A DNA stretch of 64,000 nucleotides, taken from NCBI GenBank assembly GCA_030549175.1, contig JAUKUA010000005.1, positions 744,001 through 808,000 of the forward strand, read 5' to 3'. Shown here piece by piece: positions 43,898 through 54,660 of the stretch. The notes under the pieces were generated by a model, which worked only from the letters and a program-made list of their open reading frames with translations, was not told the origin of the DNA and searched no databases. Made by a program: the position numbers and the translations under genes. Within the stretch, counting starts at the first letter, position 1; the number at the start of each line of letters is the position of its first letter. The stretch comes from Lasiosphaeris hirsuta. Its lineage: Eukaryota; Ascomycota; Sordariomycetes; Sordariales; Lasiosphaeriaceae.

Positions 43898-44581
43898 TCA
43901 CTGGCCTTCATTTTCCTCTCGCACGAAAACGATCAGCGTGTCCCCATCGTTAATGCCGTAGTGGCCAAAGGTCTCCACGTCCTCCAACAAGATACTCGCG
44001 CCGTTGGGGATTTGGCGCCACAAGTCCAGACGGCCCTCATCCACCATCAGCACCATGCCCAACTTGAGCTTGGCCTCCAGGATGTCCGTGTTACTGCGAA
44101 AGGGAATGTAAACGGCGATCCGCAGCTTTTCTCTCTCGCCCAGGTACTCGATGTCCATCAAGCCCACACAGCCTGTTCAGAAGGACTTGGTTAGATGGCG
44201 TGCTTCAACGAGGGTTTGATGCAGGAGGAGGGGCAGGACTTACGGGCGTGGCAGAGACGGGGAAAACGCGAGACGAGCCAGATGGACGCCTGGCTGGTAA
44301 TGCCGGCGTCGGCGAGGCTCATGTCCCCGTGCTCGTTGGGATCCAGTACTACGCCATTGAAGCACATCATCAACTCGGCCCTAGGGATCCCGCCAGTGCC
44401 GCCGTTGCTCGACTCGATGTTGTCAGCCAGATGTGAGAGGGTGACGTTGGATTCTGTCCCAAAGGCAAGAACCTGGCCGTCGGCTGCGGGTGTGGTAAAT
44501 ATGTCAGCGGATTCGAATTTGTTCTCGAATAGGGGGCTGAGCTGTTTTACCTTTCGTGATAATGACCACTATTTCAGCCAT
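43898..44581 (-). CDS. Protein with two tandem ubiquitin-like domains
   Basis: Exons 44581-44551, 44483-44244 and 44172-43898 (introns 67 and 71 bases; donors GTAAAA and GTAAGT, acceptors GCAG and ACAG), all in phase; 181 residues. Domain 1 (about 1-88) reads MAEIVVIITKADG, VTLSHLADNIESSNG (helix), LMMCFNGVVLDPNE and LADAGITSQASIWLVSR, the strand-helix-strand order of a beta-grasp fold. Domain 2 (about 96-181) reads LRIAVYIPFRSNTD, a helix region, DLWRQIPNGASILLED and FGHYGINDGDTLIVFVRE, where Y-G-I-x-D-G-D-T-L is the classic ubiquitin-fold end. The C terminus is ENEGQ with no Gly-Gly, so it is unlikely to be conjugated; an adaptor or structural role is more plausible. No other domain is fused. 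The exact family is unknown to me. Undamaged. Confidence 0.75.
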
Positions 44582-45390
44582 GTTGATGGAAGTGCTGTTG
44601 GGTGCTTGATGGGAGTGTTGCTGAGTGCTTGATGTGAGCACCTGTCTGCGCTTTGTGCTGGGGAAAAAGAGAAAGAATTCGGGGCCTGAATTTTCGTGGG
44701 CTTCTTCGCAGAGTTGGTGCTGAGGAGCTCCGCCGAGAAGCTCCTCCGAGTTGCCCCTCCGAGTTGCTCCTCCGAGTTCGAATTTTCACTTCGCCGAGCT
44801 CCGATTTTCACTTCACCTTATTGGTATCGCGACGTGGCGGGTCCATTGTTGACAACTGCGCCCAACGCACCCTTGTCTTTCTAGTTAACGGGGTCCAACT
44901 TCCAGCTTGGCTCCCCCTCCAAGCCCACGACACGATGCATCGGCAATGAAAGACGGCCGCGCCGGCCCTGCGGCTTCCATAGCCACCGCACACCGCAGAC
45001 CCCCCTTCAGGAGTAAAAACACGGGATAGAACACATCTCTATTTCCCCATATATTCTCTACACTACTTGGGCAATCAAGTCAACATTCTCATATGATTTC
45101 GAACTACGTTGCTAACGATGATACTACCCCTGACTACCTATCTGTCATCCCCTTCCCAAATACGACCAGGTTCGCACACTTCAAACTGGGTCCGACATCT
45201 TTAAGCAATGCACGAAAGACATTTATCATCCATCAAGTCTTCCTCTCCATTACCTTTCCATTCTCAACTATTTCCACCTGTTCGACTTACTCTGGCCTCA
45301 AGGTACCAACAACCTCAGGCCCTATGCTTCACGTAACGCTAAGGACGAGTACAGTTCAACCCTAGTTTGTTTGTTAGCGCGCGACCTTCC
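44582..45390. other. Promoter region with a short cgagttgc-type tandem repeat
   Basis: Upstream of the ubiquitin-like gene. A minisatellite-like stretch of gctcctccgagtt units lies at about 44720-44785. No gene is accepted. Confidence 0.5.
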
Positions 45391-45600
45391 CTATAAGCCC
45401 CAAAGCGGGATCATACTACTAAAGCACGGGACCGCTTCCACGCCAGTGTCTTCAAAGCATATGGTGACAAAGGGAGGATCTCCTGTTGCATCACCGGCGG
45501 GTTTTGTGATGTTACTACCGCCGCCTACATTGTCCCCTATCATATCGGAGAGAGTAACGGCACCTCCCTTTTTGGTGATTCGATAAACAAAGATGGCCAT
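45391..45600 (-). CDS. Short ubiquitin-like open frame, possible partial paralogue
   Basis: A 69-codon frame from MAIFVYRITKKGGAVTLSDM, on the same strand and 0.8 kb upstream of the tandem ubiquitin-like gene. Its start and the VTLS helix, a Gly/Ser-rich turn and a VTICFEDTGVEAV strand line up loosely with domain 1 there (MAEIVVIITK, VTLSHLADNI, LMMCFNGVVLDP). Only one incomplete domain is present. It may be a truncated duplicate; similarity by eye is weak. Confidence 0.3.
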   Translation of the reverse strand: MAIFVYRITKKGGAVTLSDMIGDNVGGGSNITKPAGDATGDPPFVTICFEDTGVEAVPCFSSMIPLWGL

Positions 45601-46007
45601 ATCATGTGACCTCAAAATGGCCTCCCGATGTCCATTGGAACAAAATTTTGACAAAGGCAAAATTTAGCATTGTTCCCCGTGACGACCTAGACGAGTGGAA
45701 AGTAGCCATCTAGACAAGAAATTTGCCGAGGACCCTTTCTTCGGGCAACTACATGGCAAGACATTGACGTTTCAACCTGATTTTCGCCCCGCTAAACGTT
45801 ACCTCTACTTTGCAAATATCGTCGCTATCCTCCGACGGCAACAATACGAATGCAATGGGTGGTGGAGAGATATGTCCCTAGGCATCCGCGCGGTCATGGC
45901 GACTCGGACGCCAGGGGAGTATCTCGTTAAGTCGGCTTTGATGGTGCTGACCAGAAGGCTGGTGACTTCTACGGCGGCTTTTGAGATTTCGGGTATTTTG
46001 CCCGATA
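45601..46007. other. Intergenic
   Basis: Left flank of the first pogo element, including the TA at 46006-46007 used as target site. No gene is accepted. Confidence 0.5.
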
Positions 46008-47871
46008 ACGTGTGTGATAAGCGAGATGAACAGACAAGCGAGTTGAACACTTTCCACCACCTCACCACAACTACCCTCAATTACACAACCACAACACTAG
46101 GAAATAGCAATAACTAAATCGGAAACAGATGAATCAGACGATTCTACAGCCTCCTTACACATACGTACATTATGGCCAGGCTTGCCGCATACACCACAAC
46201 ATCGAATCTTCGTACGAGACCCCCCTACACCACCACCATTTTGTCGTATTTCCTAGACCAACTGCCCACCCACAGCCTTCTGATCTAGTAGATCCTGTCC
46301 CTCTTACATAGTAAGTGATCCTCCAAGCCGCACACGTGTTTTTTTTTTGGCTCTCCGCCGCTTACTAAGGTCCTCATTGGCCTTCCGTAGTACTGAGACC
46401 TCTGTACGTAGAAGAGCCACTTCGTACATCACAGCCATCGTACCTTTAGCCAATCGATCCACAGTAGTAAGCATTGGGGTTGGAGAGCTAACCTGATAGT
46501 TAGAAATTCGAGTTTTGATGAACGCTAACTGTGAGGTAGCTTCTCGAGGGTTATGTAGTATTTGAGAGACCCAAGGTAGTGTAGTGGTTAGGCTTGAGGC
46601 TAGGGGTGTTGGAGTCCGAATACGTACATCCAGCTTAGATATTACCCTCTCTGGGTCGTACGGTACAAGGCCGGCTCCGGCAAACCCCCCTGGATGTTCC
46701 TTTCCGTAATCGAAGCAAAAAACGCCTCTCTGAACCCACAGAGAAACTCCAGCTTACTGATATGTGTAATGTGTCATCCGCATCAGCTGCTCAATCTGGC
46801 AGCCGTACGCCTTCTTCAACGGCCCAAAACAACCAACATCTAATGGCTAAAGTAGGTGTAAAGAGTACGGAGGCATACAGAGTGTGATGATGTTATGCTC
46901 CCGGCAATAGGTCTCGAATTCTTCGGAGTGGTGGCTATCGTGGCCGTCGAGAATCAACAGTCGGTATGTACCTTTCGTACGAGATACTGTGTAGAAATCG
47001 AAGTGCCGAATCCAATCCATGCCTTTCTCATTGGTAGTCTAGCCATTATCGGTTGTTGCGATAAGCCAGGTGCCCGGAAGGTTACACTCTTGATACCAGT
47101 TGGCAAGGTGATATTGTCTAGCCAAGATGATAAATGGTAGGATGGTCCAGCCTAGAGCATTCACTCCTTGGATAACTGTAGCCCACTCACGATTACCAGG
47201 CTGGGCCTGCTTAGCTCTGCCACAGACATCAGAGGTAGTAACTATCATAACGGGGATGATAATACCCATCATAAAGCCGGTCTCGTCGAAATTGTACGAA
47301 TCTTCGTCAAGGATACCGTACTTGGCCTTCGTGTTATATACAAGCGTAAACCACTCGCGAATAACTTTTGGATCTTCGAATTTGGCCCTCTAGTAGTCGT
47401 ATTTACGCGTAAAACGCGTCCGAAGTTCTGGCGGGCACTTGACGAAGTTGTAAGCCCAGCATGTACCGACAGGGGACGCGTCGCGTTCGCGTAGCAATCG
47501 ATTGGTCATATCTTCCACGTACAAAAGCCGGGGATGAAATGCGCGCGCACATAGCTCAATGATGTACTGAACAATCGTTTTCTCTTCCAAATCCGTAAGC
47601 TTACGCGAATTGGATGGAGTATCACGTCGTACAGGTTTGCCGTCACGTCGGTTACGTATAGTATTTACCGTGACTTGATATGTTGTTGCTGCAGCTCGAA
47701 TACTGAGTTTTGGGTCGTTTTGAATAGCCCTGAGCGCCAAATCCACCCTAGCTTCGTATGAAGGAAGAGACATTTGAGGTTGTTGAGGAATTTGGTGTTT
47801 TGTGGAGAGGAGGCGCGTCGCGTCAAAAGTGTTCAACTCGCTTATCTGTTCATCTCGCTTATCACACACGT
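46008..47871 (-). mobile_element. Pogo/Fot1-type DNA transposon A, complete with TIRs and TA duplication
   Basis: A 1,864-bp element flanked by TA (46006-46007 and 47872-47873). Its ends are inverted repeats of 46 bases beginning acgtgtgtgataagcgag (46008-46053 and 47826-47871) with one mismatch, a C/T difference. It contains one leftward transposase gene. Length, TA target and a Fot1-like transposase place it in the Tc1/mariner superfamily, pogo/Fot1 group. Ends and length look intact, so it could still be mobilised in trans, but its own transposase is dead. Confidence 0.95.
46097..47773 (-). pseudogene. Fot1-like transposase of element A
   Basis: From MSLPSYEARVDLALRAIQ. The N-terminal helix-turn-helix part contains IRAAATTYQVTVNTIRNR; the DDE/D core has YNFDETGFMMG, LLILDGHDSHHS and PLDVGCFGPLKKAYG; the C terminus has a zinc-knuckle-like CCGVCGKPGHNVRMC. 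In-frame TAG codons at 47390-47392, 47039-47041 and 46847-46849, and one in the C-terminal part near 46228, all stand where Gln (CAG) is expected. A frameshift lies near 46765-46780 (after MTHYTYQ), and another precedes the zinc knuckle (about 46290). Catalytic Asp residues are all retained. Confidence 0.9.
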
Positions 47872-48849
47872 TATGATGATTTTAGAGTTTTGTTTGAACT
47901 AGATGAAGTGGAAAGTAATGACGACAGACATTAACTGGCCGAGTACGGGCAGTAACTCTGATGGTTTCGTGAGACTATTCTCCCCATTTTGGGCCGAATT
48001 GTGGTCTTGGGGCGGCCAGATGCCAGAATGGTTCGAAACATCACGGCCCTGCACATATCCCTTGATCAGATTATATGTACTGACCTGTCTTCCGATTCCG
48101 CTTTGGCTCACAAAGAGATCGTCGCAACACCGGTTGCAATTTAGAATCCGGGCATCGCTTCTGCCAAAGAATCGAGCACTACGCACACACCTCCGACACA
48201 GAGATTTCGTATTCGCAACCTACGCAACCTGACTCTGGTCTTGACGGGACTACCCGATGGGTACATCAAGAAACTGCTGCCACCATTAAAACGTCACGTT
48301 CCCCCTCGGGCCTGGTCTCAGCGATATCCAACGACCTAACCTCAGAGAGGGAGGACGCTGCGGAGACAGAGACGCCACTCTACCTGCTCTTCCCCATCAA
48401 TGGTGATCTAGCTCTCACCTCAGCATCAGCCTCGGTGGTGGCCTTTGATGGTGCCCCAGCGCCAGCTAGGGAAGCCCAAGCGGCCCCCTTTACCGACTCG
48501 CTGCATTCTCCAGACTTCGATGCCATGGCCGCACTGCGAGACCGCGTTGCTACCACGGTTGACCTGCAATCTGCCATGTCAAAGTTGTCAATCGAGCTAC
48601 CGTCGGCTGTGTTGGGCAAGAAAAGCTGGAATAGCATCAGCAGCGTTTTGCTGGGATTCAGCGGTGCATCTGAGCGTGGTATCAATGTCAATTCTGCCCA
48701 TTCCGGGGCGATTGATGGAGCCTCGGCAAAGCCTTGCAAGAATTCTTACCCGGGGGCAATGGAAGGCAGTAGCGGGGAGGGTGTTTATTTTGACGGGTGC
48801 TCTGACCTGCTTCGTTCCGGATGAATTTACTCTCTCCTCCTAGTATATA
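47872..48849. other. Inter-element spacer with an unassigned open frame
   Basis: Lies between the two pogo elements. A plus-strand frame stays open from about 48200 to a TGA at 48824, reading for example LYLLFPINGDLALTSASASV and then a helix with RDRVATTVDLQSAMSKLS. It has no obvious start and no known motif, and ends 25 bases before element B. It may be a gene remnant. Confidence 0.35.
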
Positions 48850-50739
48850 GAAAAGCTTACCTAATCATGCAACGACCTGACTTTGCAACATTGTGATCGG
48901 CACCCCTAAGCGACAACCCCTTCATTTCCGACCACCACCATTTCCCCAGTTTTGCTCCAAACCACACCAAATTTTCAGGATGACTCATGCTTATGAAGCT
49001 AATATCGCGTCCGCAATTGGAGCCGTTACGAAAGGCGAGACGTAATCCGCCGTAGCGGCTTTATACGAAGTCCACCCCTCAACCCTGAGTCGGCGTATGC
49101 GCGGCACTACCTCCGCCAGAGCCAGTAAGGTAGACCGAATGAGGCTATCCCCAGTGTAGGAGAGGTTCCTAGTCGACTGGTGCCTTTAGGAAGATGCCGC
49201 TGGGCGTGCTCTAAACAAGGCCCAACTCTCCAGAATGGCCATATTAGTACTGGCTGAAGGAGATGATCATCGGCTAGTTGGCTACCGTTGGGTAGACCGC
49301 TTCCTACGCCGCCACGATCGTGTGAAAACGAAGCCATCGGTACCGTTGGATACAGCTCGTACGCGCGGATCTACCAAGGCCGCGTATGACGATTTCTACC
49401 AGCGTTTCAAGACTCAGTTAGATGCTAAAAATATCTCTCCTCGGAACATTACTAATATGGACGAGTACGGCGTGTAAGAGGTCTAGACTCGTGCTGAGAC
49501 CGTTATAGGTGATTCTACTAGTAGTAAGTCCCTTGTGACGTCCTCTGAGAGTAAGACCTGGGTGTCTATTCTTGAAGCGGCTATTGTAGATAGAAAAAGA
49601 CTTATACTAGCCATCGTCTTTTCTGGGGCTTTACTACAAGGCTAATAGTATCCCAAATAGGTTAAAAATCACAAGGATATTCGTGATTGGAAGTACGATT
49701 ACTCGCCTACTGGCTGGAGCAATGGTGTTACTGCGTTGAAATGGCTCACGGAAATCTATCTGCCGGAAACCAAGCCTCTGAACGCCGTGGAATGGCGCCT
49801 GCTTGTTCTAGACGGCCATAATAGTCACGATACGGATGAATTCCTTTATACCGCCTACTCTAATAGGGTTTTCGTACTGTTTCTGCCGTCTCACACCTCC
49901 CACAAGACTTAGCCTCTGGAACGAGGCGTTTTCTCGGCTCTGAAGAACTATTTCAGGCAAAATTCGAAGCATCTCGCCCACTGCCGAAACTCGGCTCCGG
50001 CTAACAAACAACGGTTCCTACTCTGTTACAGAGACGCCTCCCGGCGCGGTTGTAGCTCTCGGAATATAAGGAGTGGCTTAAAAAAAACCGGTATCTGGCC
50101 TTTCTCCCCTCGTGAGGTTACAGATGACCGTGAGGCAGTGGTTGGGGACGCCCCCCCCCCCCCCCCCTTTGTTGACCGTACCTCCACCCTTGAGATCTAT
50201 CCCCTTCCAGACCCTACGGGTTTTAAGACTCCTAGGAGTAGTCAGGACGTTTGTACGGCCTTAACTAGGGTTACAGGTAACGTTGGCCCTAGTAATCGTA
50301 CAGTCAGGGCCCTCTTTTGTAAGGTAGAAAAGGTACTTGATGAAGGTAATATAAAGAGGGCTGGTTTGCAAGTGGAAAACGACTGTTTGGAGGAGGATTC
50401 ACGTGCTGCAGAACCACACACTAAGAAGAGGGTCCGTGAGCCTCCAAACGGTAAGTTTTCACGGATAGGGGATATCATCGAGGCCGAGGAAGCGGCTCAC
50501 AACCCCCCCAAGCGAAGGAGGGTAGTCAGGCGTACGGACCCCGCGCCAGTCATCGAGGAGGTCCATGGTATGATTATTCATGGCCTGGATAGGCTTCATG
50601 AGGTCGAATAGATGTAGAAAACATTTTGTACCATAGGATTTACTATAGAAATGGATGTGTGGTGACATGGTGAAGATTGGGGATGCCCGTGCAAGTCATC
50701 TTGCAAAGTCAGGTCGTTGCATGATTAGGTAAGCTTTTC
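48850..50739 (+). mobile_element. Pogo-type DNA transposon B, complete with TIRs and TA duplication
   Basis: A 1,890-bp element flanked by TA (48848-48849 and 50740-50741). The 39-base terminal inverted repeats are identical: they start gaaaagcttacctaatcatg at 48850 and end at 50739. It holds one rightward transposase gene filling most of its length. TIRs and coding sequence differ from element A, so it is a separate family. Confidence 0.95.
48980..50611 (+). pseudogene. Pogo-like transposase of element B with nine in-frame stops
   Basis: A single uninterrupted frame of 544 codons from MTHAYEANIASAIGAVTKG to GLDRLHEVE, with no frameshift. DNA-binding part: ALYEVHPSTLSRRMRG and GYRWVDRFLRRH. 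Core: ITNMDEYG, LLVLDGHNSHDTDEF and FLPSHTSHKT-stop-PLERGVFSALK. Stops are at 49043, 49157, 49187, 49475, 49484, 49643, 49646, 49658 and 49910 (first base). All are TAA or TAG, and each fits a Gln codon in context (GET-x-SAV, SPV-x-ERF, CL-x-EDA, GV-x-EV-x-TR, LLQG-x-x-YPK-x-VKN, HKT-x-PLERG). None derives from Trp or Arg codons. A Pro run from a long C tract follows the core. Confidence 0.93.
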
Positions 50740-53056
50740 TAGTAGGTACCTATGTACATAGCTCGATAATGACACTCCCGGGATTTACGCTCTCCCGTGC
50801 AGTTTCCAATACCGAACTCTATCTCTCTGCATCTGTCAAACTCAATTTACGTATGGATTTTGTTTGGCGAAGCAGCTTGAATTGACCTGCAGACCTCGTC
50901 CAGTTTATCCTTTGTCACAGCAAAACACCCCCCCAATTGACCGGCGATTAATCTCTCGGGAACAGAGGACGTATCATAAATGAAAGGACCCAGCATTGAA
51001 TTAGAACTTGTGCTTCGGGAGCTGATGCCATGGTCAGCTCTACTTTGCGACTCCAGTTAGCTCAACTATACCTTTGACCGGGCGATGAACCACTGTAGCT
51101 GCTCTGTTGCCCGGCGGGATCCATTGTGATGGATGCAAAGCTTCAATAGCACCTGACAAACACGGCTGGGTGAATTGGCACCAGAAAGAAATGGCAGAAT
51201 GGCTGGTGTGTGGAGGAAGGGTGGATTGTTTCATGCATCTCAGGGATGATGAGGAGAATGAGAAAAGAGTCTCTGCAGGCCAAGGAAGTTGACGTCTTTT
51301 ATACTTGTGATAACAGAGACATCCCTGACGCCGTGCCTTCGGCCTGATGCCCCTCTGAATGAAAATCCTCCGCTCGTACCACGATGGCTTTGGGAAATAG
51401 CGCTCTAACCAGAATGGTGCTGAGCCACAGATGTTGGGCTCTTGGGGGACTGGAACATTTGGGTCTAAATTCTCCGCCGCAAATAAAACTGCTTAGTCGA
51501 TTTCGGCTGAGTGTCGTCGGCAAGTTCAGGTACCTGACCTAGTATGCTGGCCTGCAGCACCTGTATACTGGTTTGGCGGGGGAGTCTCGGGCACGCGTTT
51601 GGGGGTTGATTGGTCGAAGTCGGGCTTACGCTGGTGGTACATGTACCTCCTCAAGTAACTATCCATGATGCACAAGAGTTGTTACTGAGTCTGAAATGTC
51701 ACCGGCGAAGACCCGGTGGGACGGGTTCCCTAGCCGGCTTGTAGATGTGGCACGACTGTAACACTAGCGTCAGATGCAAGTGAACATGCCCGGAGTTCCG
51801 AGAGCCTAATCGTCGAGTCCATGCTGCAGACAGGTAAGCGCCACCACGAACGAGGTTAAATGGGATATGGTCCATTCAGACGGCTGTATAGTGGCAAACT
51901 TGAAAGCTGTTGTTTAGGGCGACCTTTGGAAGTGCGGTATCGTATTAAAAGGGTAGGCATCTTTCCTTTATGCCCTTCTTTGAGTATCTTACGTACAATA
52001 GATCCCTCCCCTCATCCACAGCGACTCGAGGTGTATTGGCACGGGGAGCTGCCCTGGTTTGTGGGATAACCTCTCTGGTCATCTAAGGTATATATGGGCA
52101 TCACATTCTTCCCGAATGCTATCTTGTCCACCACCCCTACAAACCGAATCATGTCAGGTATGTCACCAATGGAAGAATTGATTTTCAGCACAAAGGAGTT
52201 TCCCACTCGAACCTCCATCGATTTGAATGCTCGGATCAGCGAAAGTGGGCAACTGGCTTCCGTCTGGTCCTCGGCAACGATTGCCAAGAGTCGATACCAA
52301 CTGCAAATATATCCTGCACACTAATAGTCCCTACCATTGCAATGCCCTAAGCATGAGAAACGACGACACCCAGACGCAGGGGAAAAATATACCTCATGTC
52401 CCGTAGCGGTCCTGCTGCCAAGCCAATGTAAGTTTGTCGATGAGTCTTGTTGAGCTAGGTATCTTTGTGTGCTGATACCTCTGGGAGTATCAAACCTTCC
52501 CGGTAGTTGACGAGGGAGGGACCAAATAGGTACAAAAAGGCAAATAATGCAAGGCTTTTGAAGCCATGACCGACCTCGCTCCTGTGAGCGGCAAGCCAAC
52601 CCGAAGCGACCCCGAAATATTTATCTTGGCGTTAGCGGTGTGGTGTGTGGCTTCTTAGCCTGATTGGATTAGACATTCTTGTTCGAACCCTCACCGATTC
52701 AACCGTGTTTAAACACACACAAGGCTACGTCGGTGGCTCCGGGCGGCTTTTTTTTTTCCAGCAGAGATGTGGTGGGCAGGGGCTGAGTTGATTTAAACAT
52801 GATGGGTTTAGTTCGAACCGTGTCAGTCAGGCCCGATTGAGGGGGCCTCTGGCCCATCGCGCATGTGGCCAAGCAGCTTGTACAACGTTGCCGCAATTGG
52901 ATTTTTTTTTTTTTTCAGTTCTCAGATTCAGTCCTCCCGGCGTCTTACACATCTCAAACTTACATTCGCGCCTGGTTGCTTGGTTATCATAACCCTGCCG
53001 CTCCCAGAAATATCCCGAACACAAGTTCAAGTTGATATATCTCACTCGACCTCATC
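50740..53056. other. Long intergenic stretch
   Basis: No gene is accepted over 2.3 kb. Short leftward frames at 52012-52287 and 52321-52599 show some protein-like text (for example VRVGNSFVLKINSSIGDIPD) but no recognised domain. A T run at 52901-52914 and pyrimidine-rich leader sequence precede the zinc-finger gene. Confidence 0.45.
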
Positions 53057-54494
53057 ATGGCCCATCCTGTTCTTTTGAACACGGGCTCAGATGACCTGAC
53101 CAGCCGACGTGCTTCCGCTATAGTATACGAAGGCTCCGAAACCGGGCTATGGGCTACACCTCGCGCCGCAGGTAACCCAGGCAGTCGCAGCCACTCCCCT
53201 ACTCCAAGCTTGTCTCACTCCGAAGGGACGACAGATCCCGAGTCGGAACCTGAGTATCTCATGGCTGGCTCCCTGCCATCCCATCAGGTCAGGCTTCCTG
53301 TTATTTCGGGGGCCAAGGGCGATCCCGATGATGGCATAGCGGGTCTGGCCGGCCCTCAACACCACCATCGCGGCGGCAATCGACGCTCCGACGGCAGAAC
53401 TCCAGCAGGAGCAGACCATGCCAACGACAAGGAAGCCTGGGAAGACACGAGTAGCAGCGGCGGTAAGAAGAAGGAGGACAACAATGCAAGTGGTGATGGT
53501 GGCGGTGGTGGTGATGGACCGAAACGTTCGAGCCCCCAGTCTCTGCGCCACGTAGAGGCCGGGATGGGCACACTGAGGAATGAAAAGCTGTACGCTTGCC
53601 CTTATCGCAAACGGAACCCTCTTCTATTCAATATCCGAGAACACAAGACTTGTTCTTTCGAGCCGTTTGACGATATCGCTGGACTCAGGTACGTCTCCCA
53701 GCTGCTGAGGCACCTGCTTTACCTAGCTCTAACCCATAGTTTAGGGAGCACCTTAGGAGAAACCATGCTCCATGGCCAGATTGCTGTGAACATTGTGAGA
53801 CCAGCACTTCCGGTCAGTATCCATGCGAATGCCACCTATCTGCGACACCGACATCCGAGCTCGATGGACACATGAGCCGCGAGGCAATGGGCAAGATCAT
53901 CAGAAGAGATAGCGAGTCGGACTATACTATGCAAAGCTGGGAGGCAATATATCAAATCTTGTTCGGCAACTCCGAGCTGGTGCCGAAATCAGGTAAGTGT
54001 GCCAAAGTACCGTGTCTTCTGGCCCATGGCTGATGTCATTTAGACTGGGAAGCCCCCATCGAGCTCGAGGAGGTTTTGGTCGAGATGCGCCAGAATATCG
54101 GCACGCTGCGTGAGCAAGTATCGCACGAGGCCGAGAAACTCCTTCCGCACTACAAGGACGCGCAACTCAATGTCTCCTCCAGAATGACGCACATGTTCAT
54201 CTTCTTTCTCGAGCAAACGCTGTCCAGCTGCCAGCAAAGACTCAGGGGTAACTCGGCAATCTCCCTTTTTGACCCCCAGTGGCCCTACAGCAGAGGTTCG
54301 GCAAAGCGGGAAAGCGACGACTCCCTCATGGGTCTGGGGGATTGGTCAAGAGTATTTCATTACAATCTGACTTACAGTCCACTTTCCGTGCCATCCTGCG
54401 CTCCCTCATCGCTGAGCCTGACAATGAGGACCACGGATCAACAAGTCTTTATCAAACAGCAACCAATCAGAATCCAGGCTGTATTGTGGGTTGA
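53057..54494 (+). CDS. Fungal C2H2-like zinc-finger protein A
   Basis: Starts MAHPVLLNTGSDDLTSRR. Exons 53057-53688, 53745-53992 and 54044 onward (introns 56 and 51 bases; donors GTACGT and GTAAGT). Residues 1-175 are disordered, Ser/Gly/Asp-rich. The finger module reads YACPYRKRNPLLFNIREHKT, GLREHLRRNHAPWPDCCEHC and later CECHL, the C-P-x-x-K-x-x-P...LxxHxxRxH pattern of a large fungal family usually with nuclear or unknown roles. WEAIYQILFGNSELVP precedes a helical region (EEVLVEMRQNIGTLREQVSH). The 3' end is uncertain: the frame used in exon 3 stays open to 54692, but coding-like text switches frame near 54265-54300 and ends GCIVG at 54494, which would need a very short intron (about 32 bases) or another event. 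The gene may therefore be fused with the next one. Confidence 0.6.
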
Positions 54495-54660
54495 CCATCA
54501 TGTAACGGGCTTGTGGGGCACTCAATTACCAAAGAAGCTGGACCAAATCCAATTTTTGGTGCCCCTCAGGGAACGCAGTTTGGAGCCCGGCCAAGTCGGA
54601 TTTGCTACTACGGCTTTGCTAGAGTGCGGCACAGATGATTCGGAGGATAACTATCAGGGA

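Noticed and set aside
46097..50611. Idea that TAA/TAG encode Gln (an alternative genetic code), given many stops at Gln positions.
   Set aside because: Intact genes here end in TAA or TAG at the expected place (for example zinc-finger B at 56620 and the small coiled-coil gene at 17254). The affected genes also carry frameshifts in several cases, so mutation is the simpler cause.
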